DNA from: Achromobacter sp. Marseille-Q4962
GTDB lineage: Bacteria > Pseudomonadota > Gammaproteobacteria > Burkholderiales > Burkholderiaceae_B
Assembly (NCBI RefSeq): GCF_943737005.1
Contig: NZ_CALSFU010000002.1
Location: 186,001 to 250,000 of the forward strand
Direction: 5' to 3'
Length of the DNA stretch: 64,000 nucleotides
The position numbers and the translations under genes were made by a program. The first letter of the stretch is position 1. Every line of letters begins with the position of its first letter. The notes under the pieces were generated by a model. The model had not been told where the DNA came from and searched no databases. It saw nothing but the letters and a program-made list of their open reading frames with translations. Of the stretch, positions 7,986 to 15,392 are shown in pieces.

Positions 7986-8933
7986 TCACGATTCGAGAAG
8001 GGTGGCTCCGGGCCAGCCGCCTTGCCGCACGAGGCCGCGCATGACGTCCGTCAGCACCGCGCGGGCGGCCAGCGCCGCGGGAGAGAGCTCGTCTTCGTTC
8101 ACGCACCGGACGGTGCTGCGGCGGAACAGGAAAGGGTCGTCGATGGGATGGGCGGAGAGCAGTTCGCGGTCGGCGCGCGCCACCGTGCCGCCGGGCTGGA
8201 TCGTGGCCATGGCGTTGGATTTCACCAGGTCCATGAGTGTCGTGAGCCCGTCCACCTCCACCGCGATCCAGGGCTCCCGCCCCGCCCGCTCGAAAGCCGC
8301 CTGCACCCAGGCGCGCATGCCATGCGCCTTGCTGGTCAAGGCCAGGGGCAGCAGGGCGAGCTGCGCCATCGTGACCGGCTGGCCGTCGGGCAGGTCGAGC
8401 AGGCCGCGCCGGGCCAGCAGCAGGCCGCGCCGGGCCAGCAGGAACAGACGCTCGTCCAGGATGGGAATGGCGTTGTGGCTGTTGCCCGCGTCGTTCTGGA
8501 ACAGCACGGCCAGGTCCAGCCGCCGCGCATTGAGCTGGTCGGCCAGGCTGCCCGACAGCCCCTCGACCAGGTGCAGCCGCACGTTGGGGTGCCGCTCGGC
8601 CATGGCGGCATAGTAGGGACGGGCCAGCATGTAGGCGGTGGCCGGCGCGAAACCCACGCTGACCGTGCCCGACAGGCGCGCCTCGCGCGCCGCGGCGACG
8701 GCGCTCTCGGCATGCCGCAGCGTCAATTGCGCCTGGCGCAGAAAGGCCGCGCCGGCCGCCGTCGGCACCACGCCGGTGTGGGTGCGCATCAGCAGGCGGG
8801 TGGCGAGCTCGGTTTCCAGCCGACTGATCTGCTGGCTGAGCGCCGAGGCCACCACGTTCAATTCGCGCGCGGCGCGGCCGATGCTGCCGAGTTCGGCGAC
8901 GCGGACGAAATAGCGGAGTTGGCGCAGTTCCAT
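7986..8933 (-). CDS. LysR-family transcriptional regulator with internal 7-residue duplication
   Basis: A 315-residue LysR regulator. The helix-turn-helix near residues 2-60 contains E-L-G-S-I-G-R-A-A-R-E-L-N-V-V-A-S-A-L-S-Q-Q-I-S-R-L-E, with the Nac/Cbl-like family style. The effector domain begins L-S-G-T-V-S-V-G-F-A-P-A-T-A. In that domain L-L-A-R-R-G-L occurs twice in tandem because of a 21-bp duplication (8400-8441). The ATG at 8933 matches the usual M-E-L-R-Q-L-R-Y-F-V start. It lies upstream of and in the same direction as the aldolase cluster, and divergent from the PcaC-like gene, so either could be its target. Confidence 0.85.
   Translation of the reverse strand: MELRQLRYFVRVAELGSIGRAARELNVVASALSQQISRLETELATRLLMRTHTGVVPTAAGAAFLRQAQLTLRHAESAVAAAREARLSGTVSVGFAPATAYMLARPYYAAMAERHPNVRLHLVEGLSGSLADQLNARRLDLAVLFQNDAGNSHNAIPILDERLFLLARRGLLLARRGLLDLPDGQPVTMAQLALLPLALTSKAHGMRAWVQAAFERAGREPWIAVEVDGLTTLMDLVKSNAMATIQPGGTVARADRELLSAHPIDDPFLFRRSTVRCVNEDELSPAALAARAVLTDVMRGLVRQGGWPGATLLES
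8400..8441. repeat. Perfect 21-bp tandem duplication inside a LysR gene
   Basis: Two identical 21-base units (8400-8420 and 8421-8441) lie in the effector-binding domain of the LysR gene. They keep the frame and duplicate Leu-Leu-Ala-Arg-Arg-Gly-Leu. Confidence 0.95.
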
Positions 8934-9231
8934 GCGAGGGAAAGAATGGACAAGGGAACAATCGATTGTGCCGGCAAATCCGCGGCGCGGGGACAGCCTG
9001 GGCACGGGATTTTCCCGAAGACGGTCGAGCCGCATGGCGTGCTGATGCCATCGGAAACGGGCAGGGCTCCGTCAGGACTTGCGCGGCGTGCATGGAGCCC
9101 GGACCGGCATGGCGGCCGGAGTCGTCAGCGATCTGGGCCGACAATACGGCAAGACGGCGAACCCGCTCAAAGCGGAACGATTTCGCCGCCCGCCGGCGGC
9201 AGCCGGCCGCCATTTCACCGAGGAGAATTCC

Positions 9232-9645
9232 ATGGCAGACAAGCAAAACCCCAACCACGAATTGTTCGACCAAGGTCTGCGGTTGCGCCGCGAGGTGCTG
9301 GGCGCCGGATATGTCGATGATTCGCTGGCCCGCGCGAACGATTTCATGATGGCCTTCCAGCGCATGACCACTGAATGGTGCTGGGGTTACGCCTGGGGCC
9401 GACCTGGCCTGGAGAAGAAAACCCGCAGCATGCTCAACCTGGCCATGCTGACCGCGCTCAACCGCCCGGCGGAGATCAAGCTGCACGTCAAGGGCGCGCT
9501 CAACAATGGCGTGACCCCCGACGAGATCAAGGAAATTCTGCTGCACGCCACGGTGTACTGCGGCATTCCGGCTGGCCTGGACGCTTTCAAGGTGGCAAAC
9601 CAGGTGCTCGAGGAAGCGGGCGCGTTTAAGCAAGAGCAGGCATAA
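9232..9645 (+). CDS. Gamma-carboxymuconolactone decarboxylase-like protein (PcaC family)
   Basis: A 137-residue single-domain CMD protein close in length to PcaC (about 130). It contains F-Q-R-M-T-T-E-W-C-W-G-Y-A-W-G-R-P-G-L near residue 45, matching the F-x-x-x-x-x-x-Y/W-x-W-G-x-x-W-x-R-x-x-L entry of PcaC. It also has the R-S-M-L-N-L-A-M-L-T-A-L-N-R core and H-A-T-V-Y-C-G-I-P-A-G near 110. PcaC acts in the beta-ketoadipate pathway, but no other pca gene is nearby, so the substrate is open. A GAGGAG motif precedes the ATG. It is divergent from the LysR gene, which may control it. Confidence 0.82.
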   Translation: MADKQNPNHELFDQGLRLRREVLGAGYVDDSLARANDFMMAFQRMTTEWCWGYAWGRPGLEKKTRSMLNLAMLTALNRPAEIKLHVKGALNNGVTPDEIKEILLHATVYCGIPAGLDAFKVANQVLEEAGAFKQEQA

Positions 9646-9729
9646 GCGCCGCCCCGGAGTTCGTTTGCGCCCGCAACGGAGTCGGCTGCCGCCCCCCAGG
9701 CAAGGCGGGGCGGCGCAGCGCACGCCGAT

Positions 9730-10203
9730 TCAGGCATTTCCCCCACCTTCCCGCGCCTGCTCCAGCATTTCGCGCGCCTGCCCCGTAAGCGTGTCGAGGA
9801 TGCGGTGCAGCGTCGCGCGGTCTTCGGACGACAGCGATTCTTCCAGCGATTTCTGGCGCGCCTGCGTGCCGCGCAGGCCCCGGTCCACGACCTTGAGGCC
9901 GGCCGGCGTCAGCGAAACAATGGTGCGCCGGCGGTCGGCCGCGTCCACTTCCTGGCTCAGCAGGCCGAGCTTCTCGGTCTCGAACACCGCGCGGCTGATC
10001 TGGCTCTTGTCCATATGCGAGAACCGGGCGATCTCGGAAGGCGTGGCGGGCCCCAGCCGGTGCAGGGTGATCATCGTGCGCCACTGGCGGCTGTTGAGCC
10101 CCAGCGCCTTGTTCACGGAGGCGTCCACGACCCGGGCCAGCAGTTGCGCGAGCACCGAAACCTTGAATGTAATCAGCTCTTCCACTGCGATCTTTTTTGG
10201 CAT
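9730..10203 (-). CDS. MarR-family transcriptional regulator
   Basis: A 157-residue winged-helix regulator. The recognition region near residues 55-95 reads A-T-P-S-E-I-A-R-F-S-H-M-D-K-S-Q-I-S-R-A-V-F, followed by the wing D-A-A-D-R-R-R-T-I-V-S-L-T-P-A-G-L, the hallmark of MarR proteins. Long N- and C-terminal helices form the dimer. It is divergent from a Bug-CaiB-CitE operon, with a 21-bp near-palindrome in the 79-base gap. It probably represses that operon and itself until an aromatic or CoA-ester ligand binds, which is inferred from the family. Confidence 0.9.
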   Translation of the reverse strand: MPKKIAVEELITFKVSVLAQLLARVVDASVNKALGLNSRQWRTMITLHRLGPATPSEIARFSHMDKSQISRAVFETEKLGLLSQEVDAADRRRTIVSLTPAGLKVVDRGLRGTQARQKSLEESLSSEDRATLHRILDTLTGQAREMLEQAREGGGNA

Positions 10204-10213
10204 ATTCTCTCAC

Positions 10214-10234
10214 TTGCAACTATTGCAGTAGCAA
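10214..10234. promoter_or_regulatory. Candidate MarR operator (near-palindrome)
   Basis: TTGCAACT-ATTGC-AGTAGCAA lies between the divergent MarR and Bug genes. The 8-base arms match at 7 of 8 positions. The local sequence is much less GC-rich than its surroundings, and the site begins 11 bases from the MarR start. Confidence 0.65.
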
Positions 10235-10282
10235 CAAACTACTTATAGCACGTCCTTCATTACACCGATACGGGAGACAGGG

Positions 10283-11269
10283 ATGCAAGCCAATGCCAGA
10301 AACAGGATGCGGCGGCAATTGCTGGCCGCGCTGATCGCGCTGCCGATGGCGGCAGGCGCCCAGGCCGCGCCGGCCTGGCCCGCGCAGCCGATCAGGATCG
10401 TGGTGACGCAGGGGCCGGGGTCGGGCAGCGATGTGCTGGCCCGGCTCATCGGCCAGTATCTGGGGCAGGCCGTGGGCCAGCCGGTCATCGTGGAGAACAA
10501 GGTCGGCGGCGGGGGCGTGGTGGGCCACGAGGCGGTGCTGCGCGGCGCGCACGACGATTACACGTTCGTTTTCAGCTCGACCGCGCCGCTGTTCGTAGTG
10601 CCCTATCTGAACAAGGCCGCCACCTACCGCTACCAGGACTTCGTGCCCGTGGCGCCCGTGATGCAGGCGCCGTTCGTGGTGCTGGTGCCCAATACGGAAA
10701 GCGCGCCCAAGACGCTCAAGGACCTGATGGACAGCCTGCGCGCCAGGCCGCAGGCGTATTCGTCGGCGGGCTACGGCACCATGACGCACCTTGCCAGCCA
10801 GATGCTGCTGCAGAAGGCGGGCGTGAAAGCCACGCACGTCCCCTATAAGGGCAGCGGCGCCTCGCTCAACGACCTGATCGGGCAGCAGGTGGCGTTCTCC
10901 ACCGATTCGCTGGCGGCGTCCATGCCCCTGATCAAGGCCGGGCGGCTGCGCCCGTTGGCGGTGACCAGCACGGCGCGCGAGCGCTCGCTGCCCGACGTGC
11001 CCACCCTGGCCGAGGCGGGCTATCCGGGCCTGTCCATCGCGGTGATCGGCGGGCTCTTCGCGCCCAAGACCGTCTCGCCCCAGGCCGTGGACGGCATGGC
11101 GGCCGCCATGGCCAAGGTGATGCGGAACAAGGAGGTGCGCGAGCGCTTCGCCACGCTGGAAACCGAGCCGCTGGACGTGTCGCGCCAGCAGTTCGTCTCC
11201 CTGCTGGACAAGGAGGCGCCGCGCTGGGAAGCGGTGGCGCAAACCCTGGAACCCGAGTCCGGACGATGA
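10283..11269 (+). CDS. Bug-family TTT substrate-binding protein
   Basis: A 328-residue periplasmic receptor with signal peptide cleaved near A-G-A-Q-A-A-P-A. The first loop reads V-T-Q-G-P-G-S-G-S-D-V-L-A-R rather than the usual V-P-F-x-x-G-G-x-x-D, a diverged ligand loop. The rest is typical: V-I-V-E-N-K-V-G-G-G-G, T-H-V-P-Y-K-G-S-G-A-S-L-N-D-L-I-G near 195 and G-L-F-A-P-K-T-V-S. Its stop overlaps the start of the CoA transferase by four bases (ATGA). The altered loop suggests a ligand different from other Bugs in the window; the CoA transferase and lyase that follow suggest a dicarboxylic acid. Confidence 0.9.
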   Translation: MQANARNRMRRQLLAALIALPMAAGAQAAPAWPAQPIRIVVTQGPGSGSDVLARLIGQYLGQAVGQPVIVENKVGGGGVVGHEAVLRGAHDDYTFVFSSTAPLFVVPYLNKAATYRYQDFVPVAPVMQAPFVVLVPNTESAPKTLKDLMDSLRARPQAYSSAGYGTMTHLASQMLLQKAGVKATHVPYKGSGASLNDLIGQQVAFSTDSLAASMPLIKAGRLRPLAVTSTARERSLPDVPTLAEAGYPGLSIAVIGGLFAPKTVSPQAVDGMAAAMAKVMRNKEVRERFATLETEPLDVSRQQFVSLLDKEAPRWEAVAQTLEPESGR

Positions 11270-12543
11270 GCGCGGCGATGAACGGACCGACGAGCGGCCC
11301 CCCGGCCGGCGGACTGCCGCGGGTGGCGTTCGACGCCGCCCGCCGGGGCGTGCTGGACGGCGTCCGTGTGCTGGACCTGAGCCGGCTGGTGGCGGGCAAT
11401 ATGCTGACGCTGCAACTGGCGGATTTCGGCGCCGACGTGCTGAAGATCGAATCCGCCCGCGGCGGTGACACGCTGCGCCAGTGGACGCAGCCCCATCCTG
11501 AATGCCCGGAGGGGTACGACGGCTGGTGGCAGGTCTACGCGCGCAACAAGCGCAGTGTGGCGCTGGACCTGCGCAGCCCGCGCGCCTGTGGTCTGCTGCG
11601 CCGGCTTTGCGGCCGGGCGCAGGTGCTGGTGGAGAGCTTCCGGCCGGGCACGCTGGAGACGATGGGGCTGGACCCCGCCGTGCTGCATGCGGACAACCCG
11701 GCGCTGATCGTCGTGCGCCTGTCGGGCTGGGGGCAGACCGGCCCGTACCGCAGCCTGCCCGGCTTCGGCAGCCTGGTCGAAGGTTTTTCCGGCTTTGCCC
11801 TCAAGAGCCGCGACAGCGCCGGCGCGCCCGTGCTGCCGGGCATCGCGCTGGCGGACATGGTGGCCGGCATGAGCGGCGCGTTCGCGGTGATGGCGGCGCT
11901 GCGCGAGGTGGAGGTCAACCGCGGCAAGGGGCAGGTGATCGACCTGTCCTTGCTGGAGCCCATGCTCGCCATCATGGGGCCGGACGTGACGAACTACGCG
12001 CGCACCGGCGTCAAGCCGGCCGAGGGCGCAAAGATCGCCTCGCCGCGCGGCGCCTACCGCTGCGCCGACGGACGGTGGGTGGCCATGTCGGGCTCCACCG
12101 ATGCGATGGCGCGCAAGGTGTTCGAGGCCATCGGCAAGGGCGGGCTGTATGACGATGCGCGCTATCGCACCAATGCGGCGCGGCTGGCGCACGATGCGGA
12201 GATCGACGCCATGGTGCAGGCATTCATCGCCCGGATGGATCAGTCGGCCTGCCTGGCGCATTTCCGCGCCCACGGCGTGACCGTCGGGCCCATCCACGAC
12301 GCCGAAGGACTGTGCCGCGACGAGCACGTGCGCAGCCGCGGCGTGTACGTTGCGGCCGGCGACGGCGCGGACGAGGACGTCGTCATGCACGCCGTGGCGC
12401 CGCGCCTGAGCGGCACGCCGGGGGCGCTGCGCCGCCGCGCGCCGCGCCACGGCGAACATACCGGGCAGGTGCTGCGCGACCTGGGCCTGAGCCAGGAAGA
12501 CATCCGGCAACTGCACGAACAGGGAGACATCAAATGCGGCTGA
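11266..12543 (+). CDS. CaiB/BaiF family (class III) CoA transferase
   Basis: A 425-residue family III acyl-CoA transferase that moves CoA between carboxylic acids. The N-terminal part has V-L-D-L-S-R-L-V-A-G-N, L-A-D-F-G-A-D-V-L-K-I-E near residue 60 and N-K-R-S-V-A-L-D-L near 95. The catalytic Asp lies in I-A-L-A-D-M-V-A-G-M near 195. It begins within the stop of the Bug gene and its end overlaps the CitE-like gene by 10 bases, so the three are translated together. Import by a TTT system, CoA activation here and cleavage by the CitE-like lyase form a coherent short pathway, possibly for itaconate- or malate-like acids. Confidence 0.92.
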   Translation: MSAAMNGPTSGPPAGGLPRVAFDAARRGVLDGVRVLDLSRLVAGNMLTLQLADFGADVLKIESARGGDTLRQWTQPHPECPEGYDGWWQVYARNKRSVALDLRSPRACGLLRRLCGRAQVLVESFRPGTLETMGLDPAVLHADNPALIVVRLSGWGQTGPYRSLPGFGSLVEGFSGFALKSRDSAGAPVLPGIALADMVAGMSGAFAVMAALREVEVNRGKGQVIDLSLLEPMLAIMGPDVTNYARTGVKPAEGAKIASPRGAYRCADGRWVAMSGSTDAMARKVFEAIGKGGLYDDARYRTNAARLAHDAEIDAMVQAFIARMDQSACLAHFRAHGVTVGPIHDAEGLCRDEHVRSRGVYVAAGDGADEDVVMHAVAPRLSGTPGALRRRAPRHGEHTGQVLRDLGLSQEDIRQLHEQGDIKCG

Positions 12544-13397
12544 ACGGATTGCGGTCTTTGCTGTTCGTGCCCGCTAATGCGCCGGCATTCATCGAGCGCG
12601 CGCACGAGCGCGGCGCGGACGCCGTCATCCTCGACCTGGAAGACGCCGTGCCGGCCGAGCAGAAAGAGGAAGCGCGCCAGCGCGTGGCCGGCGCTTCGCG
12701 CAAGCTGGCCGAGCGCGGCGTGCCGCTGCTGCTGCGCCTGAACGCCAACCCTCGCGCCTGGCGCGCCGACCTGGAATGCGCCGACCTGGGGGTGCTGGGC
12801 GCCGTCATGCTGCCCAAGGTGGAGACGCCGGCCCAGGTCAACGCGCTTGCCGATGCGTTGGACGAGCTGGAGCGCGCGCAGGGGCTGGCGCGGCAGATCG
12901 CCATTGCGGCCCTGATCGAATCGCCGCTGGGCGTGCTGCGCGCGCCCGAGATCGCCTGCCGCTCGCCGCGCCTGTGCGCGCTGGGCTTTGGCGCCGAGGA
13001 CTACGCCGCGGCCATGTCCGTCGCCGCCGAGCCGGACAGCCTGCGCTGGGCCGCCCAGCAGGTCACTAACAGCGCCCGCGCTTTCCAGCTCGGGTGCTGG
13101 GGGCTGGCCGACAGCATCGCCAATCTGCAGGACATGCCGCGCTTCGATGCCGCGGTGCGCGAGGCGCGCAAGCTGGGCTTTACCGGCAGCGTGGCGATCC
13201 ATCCGCGCCAGGTGCCCTACGTCAACCGCGGCTTCAGTCCCACCGACGCCGAACTCGACTGGGCGCGCCGCGTGGTGGCGGCCGCCTCGGCCGCGCGCCG
13301 GGAAGGCAAGGGCGTGGTGCTGGTGGACGGCAACATGGTGGATCAGCCGCTGCTGGAGCGGGCCATGCGCTGGCTGGAATGGCAGCGCGCCGCCTGA
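12534..13397 (+). CDS. CitE-like HpcH/HpaI aldolase family acyl-CoA lyase
   Basis: A 287-residue TIM-barrel lyase of the CitE/malyl-CoA lyase group. Motifs: L-R-S-L-L-F-V-P-A-N near residue 5, V-I-L-D-L-E-D-A-V-P near 30, a metal-binding Glu in A-L-I-E-S-P-L-G and a metal-binding Asp in F-G-A-E-D-Y-A-A-A-M near 160. A conserved I-H-P-R-Q segment lies near 220. Members cleave citramalyl-, malyl- or 3-hydroxy-3-methylglutaryl-type CoA esters into acetyl-CoA or pyruvate parts. Translational overlap with the CoA transferase supports a hydroxy-dicarboxyl-CoA substrate; the exact one is not evident. Confidence 0.88.
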   Translation: MRLNGLRSLLFVPANAPAFIERAHERGADAVILDLEDAVPAEQKEEARQRVAGASRKLAERGVPLLLRLNANPRAWRADLECADLGVLGAVMLPKVETPAQVNALADALDELERAQGLARQIAIAALIESPLGVLRAPEIACRSPRLCALGFGAEDYAAAMSVAAEPDSLRWAAQQVTNSARAFQLGCWGLADSIANLQDMPRFDAAVREARKLGFTGSVAIHPRQVPYVNRGFSPTDAELDWARRVVAAASAARREGKGVVLVDGNMVDQPLLERAMRWLEWQRAA

Positions 13398-13404
13398 GGC
13401 GCCG

Positions 13405-13612
13405 GCGCGCCAGGCGGCGCGCGTGCGGCCGTCGGGCAGGCCGCGTTCCTGGCCGGGCCGGTTCCCAGCCGGGCGGAAAACGCGCCGGTGCGCATCCGCA
13501 TCGAGGCGCAGACGCTGCACCAGGCGCTGTTGCAGCCGGGGCGGCAGACGCCCGTCCAGATCTATCTCCGTCCCGATTCGGGGGCCGGCATTCCGGCCCC
13601 GTTCCCTGAGCG
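13405..13612 (+). pseudogene. Probable remnant of a TonB-receptor STN domain
   Basis: In one plus frame this gap reads A-P-V-R-I-R-I-E-A-Q-T-L-H-Q-A-L-L-Q followed by Q-T-P-V-Q-I-Y-L-R-P-D. This matches the secretin/TonB short N-terminal (STN) pattern F-D-I-P-A-Q-x-L-x-x-A-L-x-x-F-x-x-Q-x-G-V-Q. Such domains precede the plug of FecA-type siderophore receptors. No start, plug or barrel follows; the reading frame soon runs into the end of the IclR gene. An FecI-type sigma remnant lies 6.5 kb away. The match is short, so confidence is moderate. Confidence 0.5.
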
Positions 13613-13648
13613 GCGCCATGACGCCGGAACAGGCGCCGGCCCGCCGCC

Positions 13649-14464
13649 TCAGCCTGCGCCGCCGGCCGCTTCCCGTTCGATGGCCCGCGCAACCCCGTCC
13701 GCCAGCGCCAGCAGGTCTTGCGCATAGCTGCGCGCGACGCTGGCGGGCGCTTCGTCGGTTTGCAGGCTGAAGTTCATGACCAGGGGCGCGTGTCCCGCCG
13801 CCGGCAGCGGCGTAGCCAGCGCCACGACGCCGGGCTGCCAGGACGCCGTGCAATAGCCCGCGGTTTCGACCTGCCTGACCGCGGCGGCGATTTCGCGAGC
13901 GATGACTCGCCATGACGCGGCCCGATAGCCGGCGCCGATGTCCGCCAGCAGCCTCGAGCGAGCCGCCGCGCCCAGGCGCGCCAGATAGGCCCGCCCCAGC
14001 GAAGTGAGCTCGACGGGCACGCGCTGGCCCGCCACGATAGTGCGCAGCGAGGCGCGCCGGTTGTAGCGGATGGATTCGAGATAGACCATCTCGGCGCGGT
14101 CCGCGCTGGCCAGGCCGACGTTGAGCTTGTAGGCGCCGGACGCCTCGCGCATCAGGGGCGTGGCGGCCTTGAGCACGGGCGAGGCCGCGCGCATGGCATG
14201 CCCCAGGCTCAACACCGCCGGCGCCAGCCGGTAGGCGCGCGCCCGGGCGTCGTGTTGCAGGAATCCGCCCAGCACCAGCGTCTGCGTCAGCCGGCTCACG
14301 GTGGCCGGCGCCAGCCCGGTGCGCTCGGCCAGCTCGCCGTTTCCCAACAGATCCGTCCCTGGCCGGAACGCGCGCAGGATCTCGAGCCCGCGTTCCAGGG
14401 AGCGGTTCTGGCTGCCTTGCGCGAGGCGCGCGCCGGCCGGGGCGCGGGGGCGGGAGGCGTTCAT
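13649..14464 (-). CDS. IclR-family transcriptional regulator
   Basis: A 271-residue IclR regulator. The N-terminal helix-turn-helix (about residues 20-85) contains S-L-E-R-G-L-E-I-L-R-A-F and L-A-E-R-T-G-L-A-P-A-T-V-S-R-L-T-Q-T-L. The C-terminal effector domain includes Y-L-E-S-I-R-Y-N-R-R and P-V-E-L-T-S-L-G-R-A-Y-L-A, in place of the common T-A-x-G-R-A. AAGGAG is placed correctly for the ATG at 14464. It is divergent from the enoyl-CoA hydratase, acyl-CoA synthetase and Bug genes, so it probably controls that operon. Confidence 0.9.
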   Translation of the reverse strand: MNASRPRAPAGARLAQGSQNRSLERGLEILRAFRPGTDLLGNGELAERTGLAPATVSRLTQTLVLGGFLQHDARARAYRLAPAVLSLGHAMRAASPVLKAATPLMREASGAYKLNVGLASADRAEMVYLESIRYNRRASLRTIVAGQRVPVELTSLGRAYLARLGAAARSRLLADIGAGYRAASWRVIAREIAAAVRQVETAGYCTASWQPGVVALATPLPAAGHAPLVMNFSLQTDEAPASVARSYAQDLLALADGVARAIEREAAGGAG

Positions 14465-14573
14465 GCAATTCCACTCCTTGGAAATGGGCCGCTGCCGTCC
14501 GCCACTTTAGCGCGTACTGTGCATGCAGCGCCAGGACGGCCCGGCGGCCGCTGGCAATGCCTCAGGAGGAACG

Positions 14574-15392
14574 ATGGCGGAATACGAATTCATCAAGCTG
14601 GAAAGCCAGGGGGGCGTCGCGACCCTGACCCTGAACCGGCCGGAAAAGCGCAATGCGATCAGCGACGCCTTGCGGTCCGAGCTGATCGACGCGCTGGAGC
14701 GGGTGGCGCAGGACCGCGCGATCCGCGCCCTGGTGCTGACGGGCGCGGGCGCGGGGTTCTGCGCCGGCGGCGACGTGGCGGGCATGCGCGACCGCATGCA
14801 GGCGCCCGCCGGCGAAGTGGCCTTCAACGGCTGGTCGCGCCAGCAGCGCGTCCATCATGCGGTGGATCTGCTCTTCCGGATGCCCAAGCCCACGATCGCG
14901 GCCGTCAACGGCGCGGCCGCCGGCCTGGGCGCCGATATGGCGCTGAGCTGCGACTTCGTGATGGCCTCCGAGGCGGCCAGCTTCACCTGGAGCTACATCG
15001 CGCGCGGCCTGATTTCCGATGGCGGCGGCATGTACTTCCTGCCCCGCCGCGTGGGACTGCCGCGGGCGAAGGAGCTGATCTATTCGGGCCGCAAGGTGGC
15101 GGCCGACGAGGCGCTGCGGTTGGGCATCGCCGACCGCCTGGCGCCTGCCGACGAGCTGCTGGCCCGCGCCCGGGCCTGGGCGGCCGAGCTGGCGGGCGGT
15201 TCGCCCACCGCGCTGGCGCTGTCGAAATCCATTCTGGACCAGAGCTTCGAGCTGAGCGCCGCGCAGGTGTTCGCCATGGGCAGCCAGGCGCAGGGCATCT
15301 GCTACACCAGCGGCGAACACCGCGCCGCGGTCGAGGCGTTCCTGGAAAAAACGGCGCAGGCCCGCAGGGGCCGGGAAGGAGGCGGATCGTGA
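14574..15392 (+). CDS. Enoyl-CoA hydratase/isomerase family protein
   Basis: A 272-residue crotonase-fold enzyme. The start of the fold reads V-A-T-L-T-L-N-R-P-E-K-R-N-A-I-S, the oxyanion-hole region L-T-G-A-G-A-G-F-C-A-G-G-D-V near residue 60, and the second oxyanion segment I-A-A-V-N-G-A-A-A-G-L-G-A-D near 115. At the positions of the catalytic glutamates of hydratases it has Asp/Gly (L-I-S-D-G-G), so it may be an isomerase or another crotonase activity. GGAGGA precedes the ATG. Its stop overlaps the GTG start of the acyl-CoA synthetase gene. Confidence 0.88.
   Translation: MAEYEFIKLESQGGVATLTLNRPEKRNAISDALRSELIDALERVAQDRAIRALVLTGAGAGFCAGGDVAGMRDRMQAPAGEVAFNGWSRQQRVHHAVDLLFRMPKPTIAAVNGAAAGLGADMALSCDFVMASEAASFTWSYIARGLISDGGGMYFLPRRVGLPRAKELIYSGRKVAADEALRLGIADRLAPADELLARARAWAAELAGGSPTALALSKSILDQSFELSAAQVFAMGSQAQGICYTSGEHRAAVEAFLEKTAQARRGREGGGS

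Noticed and set aside
10390-10440. G-P-G-S-G-S-D resembling a P-loop in a Bug protein
   Set aside because: The protein has a signal peptide and all other Bug motifs; there is no Lys-Ser/Thr and no Walker B, so it is not an ATPase.
14198-15388. Upstream extension of the acyl-CoA synthetase frame by nearly 400 codons
   Set aside because: The extension overlaps the enoyl-CoA hydratase and IclR genes and has no homology; the GTG start at 15389 begins exactly at the CoA-binding domain.
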